From: an uncultured Granulosicoccus sp.
Lineage (GTDB): Bacteria; Pseudomonadota; Gammaproteobacteria; Granulosicoccales; Granulosicoccaceae
DNA length: 64,000 nucleotides
NCBI GenBank assembly: GCA_937924505.1
Contig: CALDSR010000013.1
Span: 221,551-285,550, forward strand
Direction of reading: 5' to 3'
Part shown: positions 16,543-25,594 of the stretch, one piece after another
Position numbering within the stretch: position 1 is the stretch's first letter
Layout: the number at the start of each line of letters is the position of its first letter
Program-made: the position numbers and the translations under genes
Notes under the pieces: model-generated
What the model was told of the DNA's origin: nothing
The model's database searches: none
What the model saw: only the letters and a program-made list of their open reading frames with translations

Positions 16543-18195
16543 ATGCACTCACTCGAACCCCCAGCCGTTCTGCCCATGCGCTCAAAATTCGCGATATTCG
16601 GGCTATTAACATCCCTATGTCTGTTCACCCTACTGCTGCGGTTTCCGGGCAAGCCATCTCAGCTGATTGCTGATCATTGGCTGTACCTCCCTCTGGAAGC
16701 CCCGCTGACTGTGTTGATCTTGTTGATTCTGCGAGGCAAGGCGTTTTCTGCGGCACGTCTTCTCATCATTGGGTTTATATCTCTGTTACTCCTCTTGCGA
16801 GTAGGCGATCTGATATCACGCACCGCTTTTGGGCGCGCCTTCAATCCCGTAGCAGAATGGCATCTGGTTACGCAAGGGTGGTCCTTGACCGCGAAAACAT
16901 TGGGCAAGGGCGAAGCTTTGGCATTGGCAGGTGGCAGTTTGATCTTGCTCCTTCTGGTCGCTGTTTTTTTGTATCGAGGGCTGGGGCAACTAGCTAATCT
17001 GTCCAAACGGTCTTACCGACGTGCGCTTGTAGCATCTGCTGTGGTCACGGTAATTGGAGCAGGCGTGATGGGGTTGGAGACCCTTCACAAAAAGAATTAT
17101 CGGGTTGGCATGGTCAGCTTTGACGAACTCAGCTCTCGCATCGAGTACACCCACAAAAAGATAAAAGACCAAGCAGAGTTCACCAAACTGCTCGCGACGG
17201 ACCCGATCGCAGATTCCGCCCCCCGATTCGCTGCATTACAGGGACGCGATGTCATCATCTTGTTTGTCGAATCCTACGGCCGAACCTTCATCGATAGCGA
17301 ACAATTTGCAGACAAGGCCGATGCTCGCTTGAAATCGGTAGAATCTGAAATCCTGGACGCTGGTCTATCAGTGAAAAGCGCGTGGATTGATTCTCCGATT
17401 CGGGGCGGGCGAAGTTGGCTTGCTCACGCGACTCTATCATCGGGCCTCCCACTAACAGACCATGCACGCTTTGATCGATTGATTACATCCGATCGCAAGT
17501 CCTTACCGGTTTTGTTTAGTGAAGCGGGCTGGGAAACTTCTGTGCTTCTACCGGTTGTCAAAGGGGTCAAGTGGGTTGAAGGTGAATGGTACAAGGTGGA
17601 TCGTTTTTACGATCGCGATGCACTGCAATATCAAGGAAAAGGATTCGGGTATGTCACGATGCCTGATCAGTACACATTGACCGCGTTTGAAAATAAGGTT
17701 CGCGCGACGGCAGATCGCCCTCTAATGGCGCATATCGGCTTGATGGATTCCCATGCACCCTGGGGACCGCTGCCTATTCATCAACCATGGGATATTATCG
17801 GTGATGGCAGTGTGTTTGATGGCACGCAACGACACGGGGAAACCCACAGCTGGGCAAAACCCGCACCTGTGCGCATTGCTTACGGAAAATCACTCGATCA
17901 AAATTTGAAACTCATTGGTGAATACCTTGCCCGGTTTGCCGACGATGCGCTGTTTATTGTGGTGGGTGATCATCAACCCGCCAGTGTCATTGATGGCTGG
18001 GCGCCTTCATCCGAAGTGCCCATGCATGTGATCTCGGCCGACCCGGCACTTTTGGAAAGACTGCCTGCTCTGAATTTCAATGATGGTATGCGTCCATTAG
18101 CGAATGCAGAAGCCCTGCCCATGCAATCGGTGCGTGGCATGCTATCAACTGTATATGAAGATCCACTGACCTCGTTTGAAACTTCTCTTAGATAA
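16543..18195 (+). CDS. Membrane phosphoglycerol transferase-like protein (alkaline phosphatase fold)
   Basis: 550 residues; four or five hydrophobic helices occupy about residues 15-180, followed by an extracytoplasmic sulfatase/LtaS-type domain. Metal and catalytic motifs are visible: ILFVESYGRTF (Glu ligand), IRGGRSWLAHATLSSGLP (candidate Ser/Thr nucleophile segment), MAHIGLMDSHAPWGP, and VVGDHQP (Asp-His ligands). This architecture is shared by lipoteichoic acid synthases and OpgB/MdoB-type enzymes that move phosphoglycerol from phosphatidylglycerol to periplasmic glucans. The gene immediately downstream is an NdvB-type glucan synthase, which supports the glucan-modifying role. That role is inference from context; a sulfatase or phosphoethanolamine transferase is a less likely alternative. 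Confidence 0.8.
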   Translation: MHSLEPPAVLPMRSKFAIFGLLTSLCLFTLLLRFPGKPSQLIADHWLYLPLEAPLTVLILLILRGKAFSAARLLIIGFISLLLLLRVGDLISRTAFGRAFNPVAEWHLVTQGWSLTAKTLGKGEALALAGGSLILLLLVAVFLYRGLGQLANLSKRSYRRALVASAVVTVIGAGVMGLETLHKKNYRVGMVSFDELSSRIEYTHKKIKDQAEFTKLLATDPIADSAPRFAALQGRDVIILFVESYGRTFIDSEQFADKADARLKSVESEILDAGLSVKSAWIDSPIRGGRSWLAHATLSSGLPLTDHARFDRLITSDRKSLPVLFSEAGWETSVLLPVVKGVKWVEGEWYKVDRFYDRDALQYQGKGFGYVTMPDQYTLTAFENKVRATADRPLMAHIGLMDSHAPWGPLPIHQPWDIIGDGSVFDGTQRHGETHSWAKPAPVRIAYGKSLDQNLKLIGEYLARFADDALFIVVGDHQPASVIDGWAPSSEVPMHVISADPALLERLPALNFNDGMRPLANAEALPMQSVRGMLSTVYEDPLTSFETSLR

Positions 18196-18277
18196 TCGAA
18201 TCTGATAACCCTGTCAGGCCGTAATTATCATTAGAACAACAAGCAAAGCAAAAAAACAACAAGTTACGTTTCAAACC

Positions 18278-21043
18278 GTGTTCAAACTCGACAAAACAGC
18301 AGCGATAATATACGTCGTCATTGGCGTTGTTATGGTGTTATTCGTCTCCTTGTTGAATCGACCAATCACTGTGCCTTCGTGGCCTGATACCTTAAACGGG
18401 GTATCCTTCTCACCTTTCCGAATCAATCAAACGCCCGAAGACATTACAAGTTTTCCCAGCGAGGAAGAAGTTCTGGAAGACTTGAAGCTCGTCGACAAGC
18501 ATGCCAATGCTATACGTACCTATTCAGTTGAAGGTGTCTTGGGAGATATACCACGTCTGGCCACTCAAACTGACCTCGAGATTGTTGTCGGCGTTTGGTT
18601 AAGTTCTGACCCAAGACGCAATCAGCAAGAGTTAAAACGCTTGGCAAAGATCGCCCCTGATTTCAATTCTCAGGTGAAAAGTATTGTGGTGGGCAATGAG
18701 GTGCTACTGCGAAAGGAGCTCACAGCGTTTGAAATAGTCAACTTCATCCAACGAGTGCGGCGCATTGTGGGGGATGTCCCCATTACGGTGGCCGAAACCT
18801 GGGACATCTGGCTGGAGAACCCGGCATTGTCTCGACACGTGGATTTTATAACCGCCCATGTACTGCCCTACTGGGAAGGTATTTCGGCTGAGGCCGCACC
18901 AGATTATGTGATCAGCAGATACCAACAATTGCAGCAGACCTTCCCTGACAAACCAATATTACTTGGGGAAGTTGGCTGGCCGAGCGCGGGGCGACAGTTA
19001 CGCGATGCGGTTCCATCGCAATTCAACCAAACGCGGTTCATGCGTCATTTCCTCGAATTGGCACACGCAGAAAAAGCCCAATACTTTGCCATGGAGGCCT
19101 TTGACCAGCCTTGGAAAGTCCACGAAGGCGAAGTTGGTCGTTACTGGGGCATTTACGACGCCTCGCGTCAACCGAAACAAACTTTCGAAAACCTTTCCAT
19201 CAGCCCGGTAAATGCGTGGCTACCCATGGCAATCGCCACCTTCTTCACAGCAGGATTATTAACAATAGTCATGCTACGTGATGGCCGCGCTCTGCGCGTC
19301 CGTGGCAAAGCGTTTCTGGTAGCAGTCTCGTTCGGTATATCAGGATTCTTTGTCTGGCATTTACATAGCTACCTCAGTCAATATTTAGTTGGTTCGGAGA
19401 TAGTCATAGCCTTGCTATTGTTAATCTGTGTATGCGCAGTCGCAACGGCGCTCGCCGTAGAGGCCCACGAATGGGCTGAAACCTTATGGCAAAAAAAGCG
19501 CATCACGACAGCTCCTTGCGAACCACTTCGCTCATTAGGGATGGAAGTATTTGAAAAATCCAAACCTGGACCCACGCCTAAAGTTTCCATCCATGTACCC
19601 ATTCACAACGAACCGCCTTCATTGGTTATAAAAACGTTGCAAGCCTTACAACGCCTGGACTATCCAAACTATGAAGTACTGGTCATTGATAACAACACGG
19701 ACAGTGAAGACACCTGGATGCCCGTGTATCGGTGGTGCGAAGAACAGGGCTCTCTCTATCATTTCCATCACGTTAAATCATTGGCAGGTTTCAAGGCCGG
19801 AGCTCTGAACTACGCCCTCGAACACACCGCAGAAGATGCACAAGTGATCGCAGTGATTGATAGCGATTATATGGTCAGATCCGATTGGCTTTCTGATTGC
19901 ATACCGTTGTTTGACGATAAAGACATCGCTGTCGTACAAGCTCCACAAGACTACCGCGACGCGGATGAGAACTTGTTCAAGTCCATGCTCTATTGCGAAT
20001 ACGCGGGCTTTTTTGGCATCGGCATGATCAACCGGAATGTGCGCAACGCTATTATTCAGCACGGCACCATGACATTGGTTCGTCGCAGCGCGTTACAAGA
20101 AGTCGACGGCTGGTCACAATGGTGCATTACAGAAGATGCAGAGCTGGGCTTGAAGATTCTGGAGGCTGGGCATCGAGCAGTTTACGTTCCCACATCTTAT
20201 GGACGTGGGCTGATGCCAGATACATTTCACGACTATCGAATGCAGCGCTTTCGCTGGGCATACGGCTCAATGCGAATATTACGCAAGCATGCGAGTCAAC
20301 TTGGTGTTTTTACCCAATCGAATCTCACAGCGGGCCAACGTTTTCATTTTCTGGCAGGTTGGTTACCCTGGCTGTCAGACGCGCTGAGCTTGATGTTCAA
20401 CTTGTTTGCCATTGGCTTTTCCATTGCGCTCATCTTTGTACCGCACCTGATAACGCCACCCGCAGCACTGTTTAGCGCACTGCCACTAGCATTCTTCGGC
20501 TTCAAAGTATGCAAGATGTTGATGTTGTACCGCTACCGATTAAAGGCTGGGTTAAGACAAAGCTTTGCGGCAGCAATAGCGGGATTGGCAGTTTCCCACA
20601 CGATTGCTCGAGCCATGTTCGCAGGGATGTTTGATAACAATATAGGATTCTTCCGAACGCCAAAGCAAGCTGATGCTCACTCTGTTTTTAGAGCGTTTCA
20701 AGCGGCAAGAGAGGAGTGTTTACTTGCCGTAGCTCTGCTTCTCTCTGCAAGTGCCATCAGCTTTCGCGACGACACCTATCTCGCTGACACACGGCTTTGG
20801 ATTGCACTTCTGTGTGTGCAAAGCGTGCCATATGTGTCATCGGTGTTGTTATCGATGGTCAGTTCAATGCAGAACGCATCAGCTTCTTTGATACTTAACA
20901 ATGACCAGCCATTGGCCGAGAAAGGCCAAGCCTTTCAGACGGGACTAAATGCCGGTCAAACGGCTCACCCAAGCAGCATACCGGCTACAACTCGTGTTGC
21001 TGGTCACGTACACGGCTCAATTGTCGCGGACCAGGAACCGTAG
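18278..21043 (+). CDS. ndvB: NdvB-type cyclic beta-glucan synthase (GH17 + GT2 fusion)
   Basis: 921 residues, GTG start. An N-terminal helix (IIYVVIGVVMVLFVSLL) is followed by a periplasmic GH17-like domain (about 40-310) with the acid/base Glu in IVVGNEVLLR and the nucleophile Glu in LLGEVGWPSAG. Three helices follow (about 315-400). The cytoplasmic GT2 domain has VSIHVPIHNEP, VIDNNTDSED, VIDSDY (DxD), CITEDAELG (TED) and MQRFRWAYG (QxxRW), and more helices end the protein. The same GH17-GT2 fusion occurs in Pseudomonas aeruginosa NdvB, which makes cyclic beta-1,3-glucans. The GT2 part polymerises glucose from UDP-glucose and the GH17 part probably cyclises or branches the chain. It lies 82 bp after the phosphoglycerol-transferase-like gene. 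Confidence 0.9.
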   Translation: MFKLDKTAAIIYVVIGVVMVLFVSLLNRPITVPSWPDTLNGVSFSPFRINQTPEDITSFPSEEEVLEDLKLVDKHANAIRTYSVEGVLGDIPRLATQTDLEIVVGVWLSSDPRRNQQELKRLAKIAPDFNSQVKSIVVGNEVLLRKELTAFEIVNFIQRVRRIVGDVPITVAETWDIWLENPALSRHVDFITAHVLPYWEGISAEAAPDYVISRYQQLQQTFPDKPILLGEVGWPSAGRQLRDAVPSQFNQTRFMRHFLELAHAEKAQYFAMEAFDQPWKVHEGEVGRYWGIYDASRQPKQTFENLSISPVNAWLPMAIATFFTAGLLTIVMLRDGRALRVRGKAFLVAVSFGISGFFVWHLHSYLSQYLVGSEIVIALLLLICVCAVATALAVEAHEWAETLWQKKRITTAPCEPLRSLGMEVFEKSKPGPTPKVSIHVPIHNEPPSLVIKTLQALQRLDYPNYEVLVIDNNTDSEDTWMPVYRWCEEQGSLYHFHHVKSLAGFKAGALNYALEHTAEDAQVIAVIDSDYMVRSDWLSDCIPLFDDKDIAVVQAPQDYRDADENLFKSMLYCEYAGFFGIGMINRNVRNAIIQHGTMTLVRRSALQEVDGWSQWCITEDAELGLKILEAGHRAVYVPTSYGRGLMPDTFHDYRMQRFRWAYGSMRILRKHASQLGVFTQSNLTAGQRFHFLAGWLPWLSDALSLMFNLFAIGFSIALIFVPHLITPPAALFSALPLAFFGFKVCKMLMLYRYRLKAGLRQSFAAAIAGLAVSHTIARAMFAGMFDNNIGFFRTPKQADAHSVFRAFQAAREECLLAVALLLSASAISFRDDTYLADTRLWIALLCVQSVPYVSSVLLSMVSSMQNASASLILNNDQPLAEKGQAFQTGLNAGQTAHPSSIPATTRVAGHVHGSIVADQEP

Positions 21044-21526
21044 CTCACCTGCAAGTTTATTCCATTCCGAGTGCTCCAAGAGACTTTTCAACGAATCGAT
21101 AGCAGCGCTACGCGGCATACGCTTTTGCTCACGTCGCGCAGCGTCCCACCTGGTTCATCCAGCTACCAGCAAATTTCTATGCGGGTGGCACACGGATAGC
21201 GACATGAGCGCAACATGTAATATAATGCAGTTTAAATTCTCTGCCTTAAACGACATATTTCCGCGATCGATTGTGATGAATTTGTGAATATTTCGTGACA
21301 ACTTATTCACGGAAGATTGACACTAAGTCCGACGGTTGTGTGATTGAACGAACTCTTACCACGATACACCGAGTCATCGGTCTACACGGGTGCGATTCAG
21401 CGATCTCTCACCGCAATAAACTTGCTAGATGGTGTACGGAAGAGTAATCAAATCACTACTCATATGCTATATACCACTGCCAGCAATTAACTCCTTAATC
21501 AACCCTTTTCCAGGAGCAATAACACC
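21044..21526. other. Gene-free stretch with a small inverted repeat
   Basis: No supported gene. A 7-bp inverted repeat, GTGAATA (21284-21290) and TATTCAC (21304-21310), lies about 220 bp upstream of the next start, followed by TTGACA at 21317. This could be a regulated promoter, but no convincing -10 box is spaced correctly. Confidence 0.4.
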
Positions 21527-23278
21527 ATGCTAAGAAACGCCACCGCCGTGCTGTTTGCCTGCAGTGCCATGACGATCGTCGGTTGTTCATCAAGCGATGA
21601 CGACGACACCTCTGCCGGAGGCGGCACCGAAGCCGGAATTTTCAGAGTCTCGGTTACAAACCTCACTACGGGTCAACCAATGACACCGCCTGTGGTTGCT
21701 CTTCATGATGCTTCCGTCAGTCTTTTCACAATTGGTCAAGCCGCGAGCCCTGAGTTACAGGCTATCGCGGAAGATGGCAACAACGATCCGATGGTTGCAT
21801 TGGCAGCGTCGTTATCAGAAGTGAGCGCTTCCGGCGTAGCCCCCGGACCATTCGGCCCAGGTGAGACAACGTCGATCGTCTTAGAGACAGAGGCTGCTGA
21901 CCAGGTACTCAGCGTGGTCAATATGGTCGTTTGTACCAACGATGGCTTCTCCGGTACTGACTCGATGGCCTTACCAACAGGCTCTGATACGCTCAGCTTT
22001 GAGGCGGTGGCTTACGATGCAGGTACCGAACTCAATGAACTGGATCCTGATTACTGGGTGGCGCCTTGTGGTGGTAGCGGTGATAACTTGCATGAAGACG
22101 AAGGCGGTATCACGACCCCTCATTTAGGTCAGACAGGTACGGGCGATTTTGACTTCGTCGGTACAGAATCTGTAATTCGCATAGATGTCGAGCGCCTCGA
22201 ATCAACAGAAGGCACTTACGAAATTGCGTTCACGAACTTGAGTGTCGGCCAACCGATGACACCTCCCGTGGCTGCAATTCATGATCCTTCCGTGAGTCTT
22301 TTCACGATTGGTGACGCCGCTAGCCCTCAGTTACAGGCAATTGCCGAAGACGGCAACAACGCTCCAATGGTTGCATTGGCGCAGTCCTTAGATGAAGTAT
22401 CCGCCGCTGGTGTGGCATTTGTTGATCCTGCCAACCCAGGACCAATTCAACCGAGTCAGACGGCCAACCTCACACTGGTCACTGACGGGGTTGCTCAGGT
22501 TTTCAGTGCGGTCAATATGGTTGTATGTACCAACGATGGTTTCACTGGATTCGACTCGATTGAGTTACCAACCGGTTCTGATACGCTCACTCTGACTGCC
22601 GTACCATATGATGCAGGTACAGAGACCAACGTTCTGGACCCGGACTACTGGGTACAGCCTTGTGGTGGCAACGGTACAAACATGCATGAAGACGAGAACG
22701 GTGTCACCGGTCCTCACCCGGGTCAGACTGGCACAGGCAACTTTGACTTCGTAGGAACCGATGCAATTTTGGAAGTCACAATTGCTCGTGTAGTCGAGAC
22801 TGGCGGAGAAGTTGACGGTGGTGAAGTTGATGGCGGAGAAACTGGTGGTGAAGTTGACGGCGGAGAAGTTGATGGCGGAGAAACTGGTGGTGAAACAACT
22901 GGTGGTACACCGGGTGGAAGCTTTGGTCCAGTAGTTACTGCTCTCCAAGCTACTGGACACGGCAATTTTGTCGACTTCCTCGACACTTCTATCGGTAGCC
23001 CTTCTCTGGAAGACAATACCTGGACTGTATTCGCACCAACTGACGCTGCACTAGCTGCAGCTACGGGTACCGTTAGCGAGCAGGATCACATCTTTGTAGG
23101 TGGCAATCTGGATCCGGATGCCTTGGCAGCGTTGGCTGAAATCGTCACGAATGGCAGCAATGCTTTCGCAATCGGCGGCGATGCTTCATCACTGACAGTT
23201 GGTGGGTTCGCAGCCACACTGATTGACACAGGTGATGCTGGTGCCACGGTTTACAGCATCGACGGTGTTCTGCAGTAA
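21527..23278 (+). CDS. Lipoprotein with two spondin-like domains and a fasciclin (FAS1) domain
   Basis: 583 residues. A lipoprotein signal peptide ends at the lipobox MTIVG-C, followed by an acidic SSSDDDD spacer. Two tandem copies of a roughly 190-residue spondin_N-like unit follow: VSVTNLTTGQPMTPPVVALH and ITNLSVGQPMTPP-type starts, VSLFTIG, LQAIAEDGNN, SEVSASGVA and VVNMVVCTNDGFSG. A Gly/Glu/Asp linker then leads to a C-terminal FAS1 domain (WTVFAPTDAALAA, YSIDGVLQ). Spondin and FAS1 domains are extracellular adhesion modules. The protein should sit in the outer membrane or on the surface, anchored by lipid. Linker DNA is a 42-bp tandem repeat. A strong terminator follows. Confidence 0.88.
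   Translation: MLRNATAVLFACSAMTIVGCSSSDDDDTSAGGGTEAGIFRVSVTNLTTGQPMTPPVVALHDASVSLFTIGQAASPELQAIAEDGNNDPMVALAASLSEVSASGVAPGPFGPGETTSIVLETEAADQVLSVVNMVVCTNDGFSGTDSMALPTGSDTLSFEAVAYDAGTELNELDPDYWVAPCGGSGDNLHEDEGGITTPHLGQTGTGDFDFVGTESVIRIDVERLESTEGTYEIAFTNLSVGQPMTPPVAAIHDPSVSLFTIGDAASPQLQAIAEDGNNAPMVALAQSLDEVSAAGVAFVDPANPGPIQPSQTANLTLVTDGVAQVFSAVNMVVCTNDGFTGFDSIELPTGSDTLTLTAVPYDAGTETNVLDPDYWVQPCGGNGTNMHEDENGVTGPHPGQTGTGNFDFVGTDAILEVTIARVVETGGEVDGGEVDGGETGGEVDGGEVDGGETGGETTGGTPGGSFGPVVTALQATGHGNFVDFLDTSIGSPSLEDNTWTVFAPTDAALAAATGTVSEQDHIFVGGNLDPDALAALAEIVTNGSNAFAIGGDASSLTVGGFAATLIDTGDAGATVYSIDGVLQ
22811..22894 (+). repeat. 42-bp tandem repeat, 2 units, inside linker
   Basis: 22811-22852 and 22853-22894 are two near-identical units, each coding VDGGEVDGGETGGE. 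They sit between the second spondin-like domain and the fasciclin domain. The in-frame unit length means copy-number change would lengthen the linker without breaking the gene. Confidence 0.9.
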
Positions 23279-23301
23279 AGTCGTCGTCAAGTGACGATAC
23301 G

Positions 23302-23337
23302 AAAAACCGGCTGTTCGTCTGATCAGCCGGTTTTTTT
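23302..23337 (+). terminator. Rho-independent terminator
   Basis: AAAAACCGGCTG pairs with CAGCCGGTTTTT around a 10-nt loop, followed by a T-run, about 24 nt after the lipoprotein stop. The A-tract on the other side makes it effective in both directions, so it may also stop transcripts of the minus-strand eboC group. Confidence 0.93.
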
Positions 23338-23392
23338 ATGCCTGAAGGAAAATCTGCCTGATGCCTCGTATCAGCAATCCAAACCCCGGATC

Positions 23393-24268
23393 TTAAGTAC
23401 CTGGAATATAACGCTGCAGGTACAGCGTCAAGCAAAATGCCAGTAAAGCCACCACGACCCATAAAATGGAACCTGTGGCTGCGATCAACATGGCATCAAC
23501 GATCGATATTCCGGCGATCATGCTGACTACCGCACGTGGAATGTCTCCCGGATGACGGCGCAACACAAATCGCAAAGAGTAGATCAGCCAAAAGATAAAG
23601 ATCAACACTGTAAGCCACGCTACAAGACTTCCAGTGTGGGTGGCAGCAGTATAAATCAACGGTATAGCCAGAAACGCTAGCGGCCACATGTTTTTGACCT
23701 CTCCCAGGTTCTCCTGCTTGGCGGTGTAAGTCAGTCCGATCAGATAGCACAACAATGCCACCGCACCAACATACAAAACACTTGATGGTTCGTTTGTTAA
23801 CGTCCAGCCTGCGGTGATATAGACCAACATTCGGCACAGCCCCATGACGAAAGGACTCAATGGATTATTCTTGTGCCAGGCGTTGTACAGAACAACAGCA
23901 ACTGCCAACGATATAGCGGCGCCAAATGCAGGCCAACCGCCGCCACCGGTAGTCATCGCACACCAAGCGATCAGCAGCATGGCAGAGCCCAACATGGCAA
24001 ACCCTGAACAATAGACACTCCGGGCACTTACCATTCCTGACGGTATAGGACGTTCAGGGCGCTCGATTGCATCGATATCCTTGTCAAACGCATCATTGAG
24101 GAACATGCCTCCGGTATAGACAAGTGTCATGGCAAGCAGCAGAGCCAGTATTCGCCAATCATCTAGTGATGCGCCAGCTAACACGACACCTGCTATCGTA
24201 TTACTCCATACCGTTGGTAGGTTGGACACACGGCCAAGGCGCAAAAAAATAGCGGTGTTCCAGCTCAC
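23393..24268 (-). CDS. eboC: EboC, UbiA-family prenyltransferase
   Basis: 291 residues using the GTG at 24268, whose GTGA overlaps the eboE stop by 4 nt. An ATG at 24289 is possible and would add seven residues with a 25-nt overlap. The protein has about eight hydrophobic helices and the UbiA aspartate motif in LNDAFDKDIDAIERPERPIPSG (NDxxDxxxD), which binds prenyl diphosphate through magnesium. The start FLRLGRVSNLPTVWSNTIAG is typical of EboC. The second Asp-rich motif is weak (LTYTAKQENLGEV region). It would attach an isoprenoid chain to an acceptor in the inner membrane. Adjacent eboE, eboF and the nearby eboA/B/D identify the cluster. Confidence 0.87.
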   Translation of the reverse strand: MSWNTAIFLRLGRVSNLPTVWSNTIAGVVLAGASLDDWRILALLLAMTLVYTGGMFLNDAFDKDIDAIERPERPIPSGMVSARSVYCSGFAMLGSAMLLIAWCAMTTGGGGWPAFGAAISLAVAVVLYNAWHKNNPLSPFVMGLCRMLVYITAGWTLTNEPSSVLYVGAVALLCYLIGLTYTAKQENLGEVKNMWPLAFLAIPLIYTAATHTGSLVAWLTVLIFIFWLIYSLRFVLRRHPGDIPRAVVSMIAGISIVDAMLIAATGSILWVVVALLAFCLTLYLQRYIPGT

Positions 24269-25542
24269 GTGAGTATGTCGCGGACCCATTGCAATTCACG
24301 CACAATCGCCGCATCCATACTTTGCGTTCGGTATTGCTCCGGCAATACATTCCAGGTGTATGTTTCAACCTCGAGATGATTGCTTATCGGGTCGATTTTT
24401 TGTTTCTCCAAGGCCTCCCGCACGAAAAACTGCGTGGAAGAAAATTCCCCCAGGTCATCAAGAAAAACAGGCACATGAAAATGCACACGCCATTCGCGCG
24501 CTGCATTGTCATCTTTCAGTGCAGCGAAGGCATCAGCAAGATCCGTATACCGATTCAATACCCCATTGTGCTGCTCGACCACCTGGTGCAGGTACACGTT
24601 GTCTTCGAAGGGTCGCAGGATTTCGATAGTATCTCGTGTAACATTTTCAAGACGAAGCCCGGCACTGATCTGCACTTTTCCGATGCCAATACCCGCAGCG
24701 CGCAGGTCGGCAACACAAGCATCATAAGACTCGAACTCGACAGCTGCATGACACAAGTCCAGACACAAAGTCAGATGCTTGCGTAGCAATGTTTCCGCGT
24801 CACCCTGATCCAGCCCAAGCAAGCTTGCCAGTTGTGCCTGTGATTCCGAGCTGAACAGATGATCACTGAAAAAATTAACCGACTCCTCGATCGTTTCCAG
24901 AAAACAACAGGGTTCCGGTTCCAATGCCAACACAATGCATTTTCCCACACGCTGTTCAAGCTTAACCAGATGAGCAATGTGCTGAACCATCTTGCGCGCC
25001 ATGGAGCAAATATCATCCTCACCGCTGACGCGAGCCTTGAACGCGCCGGGCACTGTGCTGATACTGCCGGTTTGACCTGCTGGCAGAAACTCGGCGAACA
25101 CATCAGCAACCTGATTGGTGTAGCGCAGGCGTTCATCGTCTTGCCAATCTGGCAAATACACATCCTCCTTGACTCGTGCGCCATGAAACGGGCCGTAGGG
25201 AAAGGCATTGATCGTGAACACATAAAGCTTGTTGTCAGCCAGGAAAGTTTTGAACTCAGCCAACGCAGCAGGTGCTGCAAGATCATTAACAGCATCGGCT
25301 GACAGCCGCAGACCAATACCGAATTTGTCGTCAGGACTCAGGGCCTGACGGATTTGTGGCATGAAGCGCGCAAGATTGCCGCGAACCTCAGCCCAGGATT
25401 CACCCGGATGTATGTTCGAGCAATAGCTGAGGTGGCTTATTGCACCATTGGCAAGTGAGACTTTCACCGATTCTGTCCAGGTAGTGACAAGGAAATCAGA
25501 ACAACAGCAGCCGCCAGCTGCCGCATCTGATCTTGATGCCAT
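24265..25542 (-). CDS. eboE: EboE, metabolite traffic protein (xylose isomerase-like TIM barrel)
   Basis: 425 residues. The EboE signature ISHLSYCSNIHPGESWAEV starts near residue 35, followed by YVFTINAFPYGPFHG, VYLPDWQDDERLRYTNQVA, LALEPEPCCFLET, LCLDLCHAAVEFE and the C-terminal EVETYTWNVLPEQYR. Conserved Glu, Asp and His residues on successive strands match a metal-binding AP-endonuclease-2/xylose-isomerase barrel. In cyanobacterial scytonemin producers Ebo proteins are needed to move a metabolite to the periplasm. The biochemical reaction is not known. The first 30 residues include an unusual GGCCCSD cluster and may be non-native if a later start is used. It is divergent from eboF over a 52-bp gap and overlaps eboC. 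Confidence 0.87.
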   Translation of the reverse strand: MASRSDAAAGGCCCSDFLVTTWTESVKVSLANGAISHLSYCSNIHPGESWAEVRGNLARFMPQIRQALSPDDKFGIGLRLSADAVNDLAAPAALAEFKTFLADNKLYVFTINAFPYGPFHGARVKEDVYLPDWQDDERLRYTNQVADVFAEFLPAGQTGSISTVPGAFKARVSGEDDICSMARKMVQHIAHLVKLEQRVGKCIVLALEPEPCCFLETIEESVNFFSDHLFSSESQAQLASLLGLDQGDAETLLRKHLTLCLDLCHAAVEFESYDACVADLRAAGIGIGKVQISAGLRLENVTRDTIEILRPFEDNVYLHQVVEQHNGVLNRYTDLADAFAALKDDNAAREWRVHFHVPVFLDDLGEFSSTQFFVREALEKQKIDPISNHLEVETYTWNVLPEQYRTQSMDAAIVRELQWVRDILT

Positions 25543-25594
25543 TAGTTAAACACGAATTGTGTTGCCATGAAACCACTGTGCTCAGTATCATCGA

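Noticed and set aside
20949..21287. 112-codon plus-strand ORF overlapping the end of ndvB
   Set aside because: Overlaps ndvB by about 95 bp, with no ribosome site and no family match.
22723..23016. Ser/Pro-rich minus-strand ORF
   Set aside because: It is the reverse strand of the Gly/Glu/Asp minisatellite linker in the lipoprotein gene; the repeat pattern creates it.
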